Notes under the pieces: model-generated
Database searches by the model: none
What the model was told of the DNA's origin: nothing
What the model saw: only the letters and a program-made list of their open reading frames with translations
Translations under genes and position numbers: made by a program
NCBI GenBank assembly: GCA_963819885.1
Contig: CAWFXV010000023.1
Location: 95,008 to 159,007, forward strand
Source of the DNA: JACVRX01 sp963819885
GTDB lineage: Bacteria; Actinomycetota; Actinomycetes; Jiangellales; Jiangellaceae
Reading direction: 5' to 3'
DNA length: 64,000 nucleotides
Part shown: positions 53,978-62,494 of the stretch, piece after piece
Position numbering within the stretch: position 1 is the first letter of the stretch
Layout of the letters: every line of letters begins with the position of its first letter

Positions 53978-55375
53978 ATGACCGTATCCGCAGCCGACTG
54001 GTCCGAACTGCAGGAGACGATCGCCGGCGAAGTGGTCCTGCCCGATGCGCCGGAGTACGACGCGGTGCGCAAGCCCGCGATGTTCCGGTTCCACGACGTG
54101 CGACCGCAGGCCGTCGTCCGATGCAACACAGACGCCGACGTCGGCAACGTGATCGGCTTCGCGAAGCGCTTCGGCCTACGGACTGCCGTCCGCAGCGGCG
54201 GGCACTGTTTCGCTGGCCGCTCGTCGACGGACGGTGTGGTCATCGACGTCTCGCCGATGCGCTCGGTCACCGTCACAGATGGTGCCGTCACGGTGGGTGC
54301 CGGGACTCGGCTCGGAGAGCTCTACGACGCCCTCGACCGGCATGGTCTGACCATTGCCGCGGGTTGTGGCCCGACGGTCGGGATCGCCGGGCTGACCCTC
54401 GGTGGTGGGCTGGGCATCCTCGGCCGCCGGTACGGGTTGACCTGCGACCAACTGCGACGGGCGCGGGTGGTGCTGCCGGATGGTCGCGTCGTCGAGTGCG
54501 ACGAGCGCCGTGACGAGGACCTGTTCTGGGCACTCCGCGGCGCCGGTGGCGGCACGCTCGGCGTGGTCACGTCACTCGATTTCGCCACCGTCCCGGCGCC
54601 GCCCGGGACCGGGTTCCACCTGGTCTGGCCGCACTCCGCCGCGGCTGCTGTGATCGAGGCATGGCAGGGGTGGGCACCCGATGCGCCGGATGAGCTCGCC
54701 GCGAGCCTGCTCGTCAAGGCCGGAAGCGACGCGGACCGGCCGCCGGTGGTCAACGTGTTCGGGGCCATGCTCGGTGCCGAGTCCACCACCATGGATCTTC
54801 TCGACGAGCTGGTCGCCCGCGCCGGCCAGGATCCCACGTCGGCCGATCATGTGTACGCGTCCTACCGGGAGGTCAAGCGATACCTGGTCGACCTCGGCGA
54901 TCGGATGGAAGGCGACGCCTCGCACCGGGCCACATCGCAGCCCGGTCCTGTCTACAGCAAATCGGAGTTCTTCCGGCGGCCGCTGCCCACCGGCGCCATC
55001 GCGGCGCTGGTCGACAATCTCGTCAGGGGCAGGATGCCAGGCGAGTCGCGAGCGCTGGACTTCACCCCGTGGGCCGGCGCCTACAACCGGGTGCCACCAC
55101 ACGCGACAGCCTTCGCCCATCGTGCCGAGCGGTTCCTGCTCAAGCACGAGCTCGTCCTCGACGCCGGCGCGTCGGCCGCCACGACCAGTGCTGGGCGCCG
55201 CTGGCTGACGCGGTCGTGGACGACGGTGCATCAGTGGGGATCGGGTGGCGTGTATCCGAACTTCCCCGATCCCGAGCTCGAGAACGCGGGGCGCGCCTAC
55301 TACCAGTCCAATCTGGAGCGCCTGATCCAGGTCAAACGCAGATACGACCCCGACGATTTCTTCGCCCTTCGCTAA
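53978..55375 (+). CDS. FAD-linked oxidase with berberine-bridge (BBE) domain
   Basis: A 465-residue VAO-fold flavoprotein. The FAD domain has PQAVVRCNTDADVGNVIGFA, TAVRSGGHCFAGRSS (the His that commonly carries 8-alpha-histidyl FAD), GPTVGIAGLTLGGGLGILGR and LFWALRGAGGGTLGVVTSLD. The C-terminal BBE segment is NFPDPELENAGRAYYQSNLE with RLIQVKRRYDPDDFF. The ATG at 53978 is chosen over 53906 on family length. It oxidises a small substrate with O2 or another acceptor. It lies convergent with the cyclase gene (157-base gap) and divergent from the nitroreductase. Confidence 0.9.
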   Translation: MTVSAADWSELQETIAGEVVLPDAPEYDAVRKPAMFRFHDVRPQAVVRCNTDADVGNVIGFAKRFGLRTAVRSGGHCFAGRSSTDGVVIDVSPMRSVTVTDGAVTVGAGTRLGELYDALDRHGLTIAAGCGPTVGIAGLTLGGGLGILGRRYGLTCDQLRRARVVLPDGRVVECDERRDEDLFWALRGAGGGTLGVVTSLDFATVPAPPGTGFHLVWPHSAAAAVIEAWQGWAPDAPDELAASLLVKAGSDADRPPVVNVFGAMLGAESTTMDLLDELVARAGQDPTSADHVYASYREVKRYLVDLGDRMEGDASHRATSQPGPVYSKSEFFRRPLPTGAIAALVDNLVRGRMPGESRALDFTPWAGAYNRVPPHATAFAHRAERFLLKHELVLDAGASAATTSAGRRWLTRSWTTVHQWGSGGVYPNFPDPELENAGRAYYQSNLERLIQVKRRYDPDDFFALR

Positions 55376-55532
55376 GTTCCTGATGGTGGAGTTGGTCGAC
55401 TAACAGCATCGCCAGCACGTCCTCGACCGCGCCACGATCAGGAGTCGACCCGCTCGGCGATCGGCCATCGTCGCCGACCCGAGGGTGAACGTCGGGCAGG
55501 TCGCGCGGCGCAATGAGCCTGCCGTGACCAGG

Positions 55533-58500
55533 TCAGATCGGGTTGACGCAGCCGAGCTGCGCCAGCATCTCCACCGCGCGGCTACGCTTCTCCGCCGCGG
55601 CAGAGGCGTGGCCAGCAGCCGTAAGGGCTGCGGCGATATCGATGTCGATGCATGCCGCGGCGTAGGTCCTGCCTCGTTCTCGTTCTGTGTCACCTGCTCG
55701 TTGCAGTAGCACAAGCGCGTCCTCCAGCCGGCCAGCGAGTTGTGCGAGAAGGCCGTCGGCGAGCGGGATCGCGACGACCTCGTGCCCGCGCGGGTCAGCA
55801 CCCGCGCTCGCGACGAGGTGTTCGCGGATTCGTCGGAGCAGGTCGGCGGCCTTGGCATGTCCGAGGGCTCGAACGATGGGCGCGCAGTCGGTGGTCTTCG
55901 TCCACAGCTCCTTGCGGTGGGTGAGCACTGCGTCGGTCAGCTGCGCCAGTGCTCGCGTGTCCTGGTCGAGCGCTGCGCGCCAGAGCAGCAGGCCGGCCAT
56001 AGTAACGATGTGATGTGTCTCGAGCGATGCGATCGTCTCGTCGCGGAGCCGGTCGAGCACTGGATCGGCCGCTTCCCGATCGCCACGTCTGAGTGCGAGT
56101 CCGCCGATCAGCTCGTCACGGAGTATCCGCGTCGGCCCAATGGCGAGCCGCATGTCGCCGAGCGATGCCAGAGTCTCGTCGATCTCAGCCCAGCGGCCGG
56201 TCGGGAGGTACAGGATCTGCGCCTTAGAGATCGTGAGGTACGGGTGGAAGATCTCGATCGGCGGCAGATGGCTCACCTCGGCAAGCAGCAGGTCGAGATC
56301 GCTCTCGGATTCGGCGACTGGGTGATACGGGGGCGCGGTCCAAAGCCAGTTGATGATCGCGCGGTAGGCCTCGCCCGGGTCGCCAGCGCGGAGCGCGGCG
56401 CGGATGATGTCCCGTACTTCCTCCACATCCGGCACCACGCCTTCGCTCGCGAGCGCGCTGAAGAAGGTGATCCTTGCGTTCACCTCGGCTTCCTCGTCGC
56501 GGACACGTTGCGCGACGTCGACGGCCTCCCGTGCCAGTTGGGAGGCTTCCGGGCTCCCGCGGAGCATCGAAAGCTGGCTTCTCCGCCCCAGCGCGCGGGC
56601 GAGCTGTGGCGATTCTGGCAGGCCTGCGAGTTCGTCAACGGCCGCGTTCGCGGCCGCTGTGGCGTCGTTCCACCTTCCCGCGACCCAGTACGCGCGTGAG
56701 ACGACGGACTGGGCGTCCGCTGCCGTCGCCTGATCGCCCGCGTCGACGGCGGCGCGGTGCGCTGCTTGCAGGTGCTCGAGCGCGTCGGTCGATTCCGGGT
56801 CCGCGAGCCGCGCCCTGCCGTAGGCGAGCTGCGCCCGGGCGCGCCGGCTGGCGTCCGGTGCCCGCTCGAGTGCACGCGAGAACGAGTTGAGCGCCGATGC
56901 GATGGCTGCGCGCGACAGCGCTGCGTCGCCGGCCTGTAGCAGCAGGTCGAATGCCCGCTCCGCGACTTCGCGGTCGGTCTCGCCGTGCTCGATTGCCCGT
57001 TCGTAGTGGTAAGCCGCAACTTCGGCGGTCTCGGCCGCGCGGCTCGGTGCGACATGCTCTATCCATTCGGCGACCCGCCGGTGCAGGGTGCGGCGCTCGC
57101 TGCGCGGCAGCGTCGCATAGGCGACCTCGTGGGTGAGCGTGTGTTTGAAGCCGAACTCGCGTATCCCTTCGACCGAGGAGGTGGCGCTTTCGGAGACCAG
57201 GCCGCGCGGTGCCAGCGCATCCATCACACCGTCCTCGACGCCAACGCCGGCAGGCCAGAAGACGCGTCCCATCACCGAACAGCGGCGCAGCGCCTCGCGC
57301 GAGGGACCGTCGAGGAGGTCCAGGCGTGCCGCAATGACCCCGTGCACCGAGTCCGGGATCGCGAGGTCTTTCACCGCTGCTCGGATCGCCCAGCCGCCGT
57401 CCACCCGGGCAAGTGAGCCCCGCTCGATCAGCATCTGCAGGATCTCCTCGACGTAGAACGGGTTTCCGTCCGCGCGGGACAGGACGTGCTGCTTGGTCTC
57501 CTCAGGAAGCCCTCCAGCACCGAGCAGCGCGGCTGCCAGCGCCTCGGATTCCGGCGGCGTCAACGGGCCTAGGCGCAGCGACGTCGCATTCTGCAACCCT
57601 GCTCCCCACGACGGCCTGGACTCTGCGAACTCGGCACGCGCGGTGCACACGGTGAGGACGGCCGAGTCGTCGAGTGCCTTCACCAGCTGTTCGAGCAGGT
57701 CGAGGAGCGGCTCGGAAGCCCAGTGCAGGTCCTCGATAGCCAGCACGGTGAGCCGCTCCCGGCCGAGCGCCACCAAATAGCGGATCCACGCATCGCGCAA
57801 GCTGGCCGCGACATCCCGGGGATCCGGCGTTCCACCCGGGAGTTGGAGGCCGATCGTCCACGCCAGCGGCTCCACCACCCGCGCCACCTCACTACTCGGC
57901 ACAGTCATATCGATGGCGCGGCGGAGCTTGCTCAGCGCCACGTCTGACGCGTCGCTCTCCAGGATCCCGGCATGCGCCTTGGCCACCTCTGCCAGTGGCC
58001 AGTACGTGATGCCCTCGCCGTACGGACGACACCGTCCAGTCAGCAGGCGGGCCGCGCTGAGGGGGTCGGCGAACTCGGCCAGCAGCCGCGACTTCCCGAC
58101 ACCCGCCGGGCCGAACAACGTGACCAGTTGCGGCGTGCGATCCCGTTCGACCCGGGCTGCAAGCGCGCGCAGCACAGCCAGCTCGTCGTCCCGCCCGATA
58201 ATCGGCGCACGCAGGCGTTCCGGCGCGCGCCACCCAGGCGTTGACAGCGCATGGAGTGCTTCCCACGCCTGAAGGGGCATGCTCTTGCCCTTTGCTGCCG
58301 CGCTGCCCACGTCGCGGTAAGCGATGGCGCGCGACGTAGCGGCGTGGGTCCGCTCTCCGACGAGCACCTGCCCGGGCTTGGCACGCTGCTGGAGGCGCGC
58401 GGCGACATTGACAGCGTCTCCGCTGACCACGAGCTCGCCGCGGGCAGCAGCCTGGCGTCCGGCCACCACCTCGCCGGTGTTCACGCCTACCCGCAGGCCG

Positions 58501-58994
58501 ATCTCGGCTCCATAGCGCTCCCGTACCGTCGCCGCGAACTTCGGGAAGCCGTCCCGCACCGCGAGTGCCGCCCGCACAGCGCGCTCAGGGTCGTCCTCGT
58601 GCGCGCTCGGGACACCAAAAACGGCGAGCACGGCGTCGCCGACGAACTTCTCGGTCATGCCCCCATGGCGCTCGACCTGGTCGTGCACAAGCCCAAACAG
58701 CTCCTTCTGCAGGTCGCGGACGTCCTCCGGCTCGAGCCGTTCGCCGAGCGCCGTCGACCCCGCGAGATCGGCGAAGAGCAACGTCACCACCCGGCGCTCT
58801 TCGTGGTCGTCGGCGGGTACGCCACGCTGGCCACCACCCCGCAGATCGGCTCCGCAGACCGAACAGAACGCCGCGGACGCGGGCTGCTCCGCTCCGCACG
58901 TGGGGCAGGCACGGTACAGAGCCGCACCGCACGCGCTGCAGAAACGGGCGTCAGACGGATTCGCGGCTCCACAAGACTCGCAGGTCAGTGCCAC
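55533..58994 (-). CDS. Class III adenylate/guanylate cyclase fused to AAA ATPase and TPR region
   Basis: A 1153-residue uninterrupted protein. Two zinc ribbons open it (Cys5, 8, 19, 22 and Cys30, 33, 44, 47). The cyclase domain (~68-240) has metal Asp76 in LLFADLAGSTA and Asp120 in KFVGDAVLAVFG, with LRVGVNTGEVVAG and SGDAVNVAARLQ. An STAND/AAA module follows: IIGRDDELAVLRALA and Walker A GPAGVGKS (295-302), Walker B VLAIEDLHWASEPLL. The last ~500 residues are TPR-like helices. Such proteins are signal-regulated cyclases of mycobacteria and relatives. It is intact while nearby genes are frameshifted. Confidence 0.92.
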   Translation of the reverse strand: MALTCESCGAANPSDARFCSACGAALYRACPTCGAEQPASAAFCSVCGADLRGGGQRGVPADDHEERRVVTLLFADLAGSTALGERLEPEDVRDLQKELFGLVHDQVERHGGMTEKFVGDAVLAVFGVPSAHEDDPERAVRAALAVRDGFPKFAATVRERYGAEIGLRVGVNTGEVVAGRQAAARGELVVSGDAVNVAARLQQRAKPGQVLVGERTHAATSRAIAYRDVGSAAAKGKSMPLQAWEALHALSTPGWRAPERLRAPIIGRDDELAVLRALAARVERDRTPQLVTLFGPAGVGKSRLLAEFADPLSAARLLTGRCRPYGEGITYWPLAEVAKAHAGILESDASDVALSKLRRAIDMTVPSSEVARVVEPLAWTIGLQLPGGTPDPRDVAASLRDAWIRYLVALGRERLTVLAIEDLHWASEPLLDLLEQLVKALDDSAVLTVCTARAEFAESRPSWGAGLQNATSLRLGPLTPPESEALAAALLGAGGLPEETKQHVLSRADGNPFYVEEILQMLIERGSLARVDGGWAIRAAVKDLAIPDSVHGVIAARLDLLDGPSREALRRCSVMGRVFWPAGVGVEDGVMDALAPRGLVSESATSSVEGIREFGFKHTLTHEVAYATLPRSERRTLHRRVAEWIEHVAPSRAAETAEVAAYHYERAIEHGETDREVAERAFDLLLQAGDAALSRAAIASALNSFSRALERAPDASRRARAQLAYGRARLADPESTDALEHLQAAHRAAVDAGDQATAADAQSVVSRAYWVAGRWNDATAAANAAVDELAGLPESPQLARALGRRSQLSMLRGSPEASQLAREAVDVAQRVRDEEAEVNARITFFSALASEGVVPDVEEVRDIIRAALRAGDPGEAYRAIINWLWTAPPYHPVAESESDLDLLLAEVSHLPPIEIFHPYLTISKAQILYLPTGRWAEIDETLASLGDMRLAIGPTRILRDELIGGLALRRGDREAADPVLDRLRDETIASLETHHIVTMAGLLLWRAALDQDTRALAQLTDAVLTHRKELWTKTTDCAPIVRALGHAKAADLLRRIREHLVASAGADPRGHEVVAIPLADGLLAQLAGRLEDALVLLQRAGDTERERGRTYAAACIDIDIAAALTAAGHASAAAEKRSRAVEMLAQLGCVNPI

Positions 58995-59156
58995 CCGCCG
59001 AGGGTATTCGCCGTGTTGGTCCCACCGTTAGCGTTCCGGCGCGACCTACCCGCCCGCCCCCACGGGCGACGACATCGACATCTTGCACGGCCCCACCATG
59101 CCGGATCCACTCGACTCCCCAGTGGGTCGCGGCGGCGTCAGTGATGCCCGCCGCCG

Positions 59157-59410
59157 ATGACTGCCGACGAGCAGCGGCTCCCGGCGCGGGTAACCTGGCA
59201 GCCCAGGCCGTTCCCGGACGCCAACCTGCTCCGGCTCGCCGGCCGGGAACCGGTCCTCGTCGACAGCGGATTCGTCGGCCACGCGGACGAGACCGCCGCC
59301 TGGGCACGCGCACGTCGGGAACCTCACGCTGGTGGTGAACACCCATGGCACGCCGACCACGTGGGCGGCAAAATGGTGCTGCAAACCTCCGGCGCTGGTG
59401 TCGCTGCCAG
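59157..59410 (+). pseudogene. N-terminal remnant of an MBL-fold hydrolase
   Basis: Starts MTADEQRLPARVTWQPRPFP, then DANLLRLAGREPVLVDSGFV and HADETAAWARA, the first strands of a metallo-beta-lactamase fold. Two single-base losses then disturb the metal motif: AACACCCATGGCACGCC should be AACACCCATTGGCACGCC, giving HWHADHVGG. After the motif the sequence becomes unrelated, so the C-terminal two thirds is missing. Confidence 0.6.
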
Positions 59411-59510
59411 TCCCCGACATTTGAGGAGGTGGCCCACGGGTAGAGCGCGCAAACAAGCCCCCCGTCATGGCGGGCGCCTCCGGGTCTGCAAGGAGCGGCC
59501 ATCGACACTG

Positions 59511-60052
59511 GCCTACTGATCACGATCCTGGTCGTCGTGGTCATCGTCGTGTTGGTCGCCGTGTTTTTGGGGCAACGACGGCGCACCCAGCGGCTGCAGC
59601 AGTTCGGTCCCGAATACAACGCACCGTGGCCAGAACCGGTGATCAGCGCAGCGCCGAAGCTAACCTCGCGGCCCGCCTGCAACGGCGCCGATAGCTCACC
59701 ATCGTGGCCCTCGAGTTGGCCGCCCGGGACCGCTACCTGGAGGCATGGCGGGCGACCCAGGGCAGGTCCGTGGACGACCCGGCCGGGGCCACCCGGCACG
59801 CCGACAGGTTGGTGGCCGAGGTGATGCGCGGCCGGGCCTACCCGGTGGACGACTTCGAGCAGCGGGCCGCCGACGTCTGGGTCGATCATCCCCAGGTGGC
59901 CGAGAACTACCGTGCTGCCCATGCGGTCTACCAGGCCAACGAGCAGGGGCTGGCAGGTGCTGATGACCTGCGGCAGGCGTTCGTGACTACGGTCGCTGTT
60001 TGCCCAGTCGTTAGATATCGAAAACGACGGTTACAACGAGGCTCACCGATGA
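59511..60052 (+). CDS. Single-pass membrane protein of unknown function; ATC in place of a start codon
   Basis: AAGGAG stands five bases before ATC at 59511, exactly where ATG is expected. The product DTGLLITILVVVVIVVLVAV (membrane helix) runs into RRRTQRLQQFGPEYN; after a frame change come TVARTGDQRSAEANLAARLQ, ALELAARDRYLEAWRATQGR, DPAGATRHADRLVAEVMRGR, PVDDFEQRAADVWVDHPQVA and ENYRAAHAVYQAN, then GYNEAHR and stop. About 180 residues with two indels. The FEQRAADVSVDHP-type motif is common in actinobacterial unknowns. Confidence 0.7.
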
Positions 60053-60185
60053 CGGGCGCCGTGAAGACCTGAGCACGGCCAATCTATCGAGCCGGCAGCC
60101 GACCGATACCGCACCGCCCGAGCGCGCCGCACCGGACGACGTCCCAGGGCCGCCACGCCACCGACGAAGAACTCCGCCGCGAGGA
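60050..60185 (+). pseudogene. N-terminal stub of a second protein, cut at the contig join
   Basis: The frame reads REDLSTANLSSRQPTDTAPP, then ERAAPDDVPGPP and RHATDEELRREDSL, an acidic disordered start typical of the gene that follows the upstream unknown in actinobacteria. It is abruptly replaced by planctomycete-like sequence near 60185. Confidence 0.5.
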
Positions 60186-60205
60186 CTCGCTTGTCGCGCA
60201 CTGGC
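60160..60205. other. Probable chimeric join between two genomes
   Basis: Left of here the plus strand encodes an actinobacterial N terminus (EELRREDSLV). Right of here the minus strand encodes a DUF255 protein that breaks off at the motif RDKR, mid-domain. The two readings overlap over about 12-15 bases. GC content and gene style change across the point. Confidence 0.75.
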
Positions 60206-61569
60206 GAGCAGCTTGGCACGGATCGGGGCAAGCTGCGCGGCGAGCTGTTCGCCGTCTGGCTCCGTTCCTTCGCGGTGTCAGCCAGCGGCTTCGCCAACTG
60301 GAGCACATAGTGCTTTTCCTCGAAATTCGGATCTCCGGCGACGCCGTCGAGCGGCGCGAACAGGTCGTACTCAGGACTCTTCGAGCGCTTCTGGATTTCC
60401 AGCCGCACTCCAAATGTAAAACTTTCCTTCGACGGAGTCGGTTTCGGCATCAAGCACGGCGTAGAATCCGCCCTGCTTGTCGGTCAGCTCGCGGGCGATG
60501 AACTGCTGCCAGCTCCTCGACGACGCGGCGGGAACTCGACGTCGCCCGTCAACAGAAACGCTTGGGAATAGAGCGACACCAACTGGCGCGTTGTCGTAGA
60601 GCATTTTCTCGAAGTGCGGCACCGCCAGTTGCGCTCGGCGGTGTAGCGGTGAAAGCCGCCGCCGATCTGGTCGCAGATGCCGCTTTGGAGGGCCATCTTA
60701 TCAAGCGTGTCGGCCGAAGATCTTCCTGCGCGGCCCGTGGCCTGACTTCGCCCGGCCGAGCAGGAACTCGAGTCGGCGGGTAGGGAAACTTCGTCTGACC
60801 GTGGGCGAAGCCTCCGTATCTCGTGGTCGACCTCCGCTCAGATCCCTGCGACTGCTTGCGACCATGTCAGGCTTGAGCTTGGCACAATTCGGCGCCCCAC
60901 GGCTCCTTCAGGTTTTGCTTGACGGCGTCGGTGACCTGCGAGGCGACTTCGTCGGCCTTCTCCTCATTTCCTTCTGTCGCGGTCGATGCAGACGGGACAC
61001 CAACGGTCGTGAAGCCCGGTGTGGCCCGTTTCCATCGCGATCCGCGGCGGCTAATACGTCCCGCCCCATCGGTTTGCCGTCAGGCGTCAGGAACATCGAC
61101 AGCGGCCAACCGCCGCGCCGCCCGAGCGTGTGCATCGCGGTCATGTAGATGTCGTCGATATCGGGCCGTTCCTCGCGGTCCACCTTGATGCAGACGAAGT
61201 GTTCGTTGAGCAGCTTGGCGACCTCCTCGTTCACGAACGACTCCCGTTCCATGACGTGGCACCAGTAGCACGAGCTGTAGCCAATGGACAGGAAGATCGA
61301 GCTTCTTTTCCTTGTTGGCCTTCTCGAACGCCTCCGGCCCCCAGGGGAACCAGTTGACCGGGTTGTGGGCGTGCATCAGCAGGTACGGACTGGTTTCGCC
61401 GGCCAAGCCGTTGGCCGGGTGCTTCGCGGCCGGCTTTGCGGCTGGCTTGCGCATTTTCGGATTCTTTAGAGGCGCAAGCGCGACCGCACTGCTGGGGCTG
61501 GGAGCCAGCAGTGGCACAGCGAGAACGACGACGAACCACGAGGCGAGCGGTCGATAAGAGTGGCATCAT
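60187..61569 (-). CDS. DUF255 (YyaL/SPATA20-like) thioredoxin-fold protein, C terminus missing
   Basis: Stitched through many frame changes. Start ATG 61569, then a signal-like stretch FVVVLAVPLLAPSPSSAVA, NGLAGETSPYLLMHAHNPVNW, FPWGPEAFEKANKEKK, the usual CYWCH region (damaged), VMERESFVNEEVAKLLNEHF, VCIKVDREERPDIDDIYMTA and GGWPLSMFLTPDGKPMG. Further on are GGGFHRYTAE, MPHFEKMLYDNA, ELTDKQGGFYAVLDAETDSV and EGKFYIW, and finally NFEEKHYVLQLAKPLADTAK with VRDKR. Family members are ~650-700 residues; this one is cut at the join. Its role is unclear in any organism. Confidence 0.8.
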
Positions 61570-62009
61570 TGTAAATCCCAAGAAGCGGACGGCTTGGCTC
61601 TTCGTCGTTCGGCTGGAGTGGTAAGGGTCGTTTCTCGCACGCGGACCGTGCTGGCGACCGTCTACTTTGTTCGTCTTCGGGCGGGAGGGCGGCGACCGCC
61701 GTCGGCGGCAAGTAGTCGACTCGGAAACAGGATCGAGCCGATCGTCACTTTGTCGCCGGGCGACAGTTTAAGGTCGGATTGACAATCCGCTCGCCGTTGA
61801 CCAGCGTGCCGTTGAGCAAAGCCGAGGTCGCGAACCGTGACGCGGCCGTGCGATGTCGCTGAATTCGCAGTGCTTGCGGCTGATCAGCGGGTGAGTCAGT
61901 CGGACGTCGGGCCTGCTTGCTGCGACCGATGACTGCCAGGCAATGCCAGCACCACCTCGCCGACCGAGGTGTCGCCCCCGACGGCGACGAGATTGGCGAC
62001 CAGGGTCAT
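61566..62009 (-). CDS. Short FHA-domain protein upstream of the DUF255 gene
   Basis: Starts MTLVANLVAVGGDTSVGEVV, then in shifted frames QADVRLTHPLISRKHCEFSD (FHA core with conserved Ser and His), LNGTLVNGERIVNPTL (the N-G-T motif) and VDYLPPTAVAALPPEDEQ, ending AKPSASWDLQ with TGA. About 147 residues. The stop overlaps the ATG of the DUF255 gene. FHA domains bind phosphothreonine; here it is likely a small planctomycete signalling or scaffold protein. Confidence 0.75.
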
Positions 62010-62091
62010 GATTCGTGCCTGCGCAGAGTCCAGACGTGTCGCATGTTACGATAGCAGGCCGGCCAGAGCCGGGTCGCAATGAACAGCCGTC

Positions 62092-62147
62092 GGGGCAGAC
62101 ATTCGTGTCTCGGCCTGACTTTCGCGGCAGACAGGAATGTCTGCCCC
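62092..62147. repeat. REP-like palindrome
   Basis: A 19-base arm (GGGGCAGACATTCGTGTCT) and its complement (62129-62147, one mismatch) enclose an 18-base loop. The GGCAGACA-GGAATGTCTGCC element is recurrent in planctomycete intergenic regions and supports that origin for this end of the window. Confidence 0.75.
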
Positions 62148-62249
62148 ACAATGCCTGGAATTCCCCGGCGAATTCGGCGCACGGATTGGCAGCGTCGAGG
62201 GTGCTTGACGGCCCGTTGCGGGACCCCGGTTACGTTGATTCAAGTGCCC

Positions 62250-62277
62250 TTGCAAGCGCGGGGGGTCAACCTATAAT
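62250..62277 (+). promoter_or_regulatory. Sigma-70-type promoter of the tRNA gene
   Basis: TTGCAA at 62250-62255 and TATAAT at 62272-62277 are separated by 16 bases. A start near 62284 gives a 70-base leader before the tRNA. This is the best consensus promoter in the window. Confidence 0.7.
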
Positions 62278-62354
62278 CCGTTCGGACCCGCCGGGGGGCC
62301 ACCGCACCGCCAGTGGTGGGGGCCGCCAGGACCGTTTCACTGCATACTTTTCGC

Positions 62355-62427
62355 GCGGGTGTAGCTCAGTTGGTAGAGCACAACGTTGCCAACGTTGTTG
62401 TCGTGGGTTCGAATCCCATCACCCGCT
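62355..62427 (+). tRNA. tRNA-Gly (GCC anticodon)
   Basis: The acceptor stem GCGGGTG pairs with CACCCGC (62420-62426), with discriminator T. The D arm is AGCTCAGTTGGTAGAGC; the anticodon arm CAACG-TTGCCAA-CGTTG carries GCC; the T arm is GTGGG-TTCGAAT-CCCAT. CCA is not encoded. The length is 73 bases and the cloverleaf is complete. Confidence 0.95.
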
Positions 62428-62494
62428 CTATTTCGGCGAGCGCGGATCTGGCTCGTCATATCGCCGCGCCGCCTTCGGCATCTACTAAACCAGG

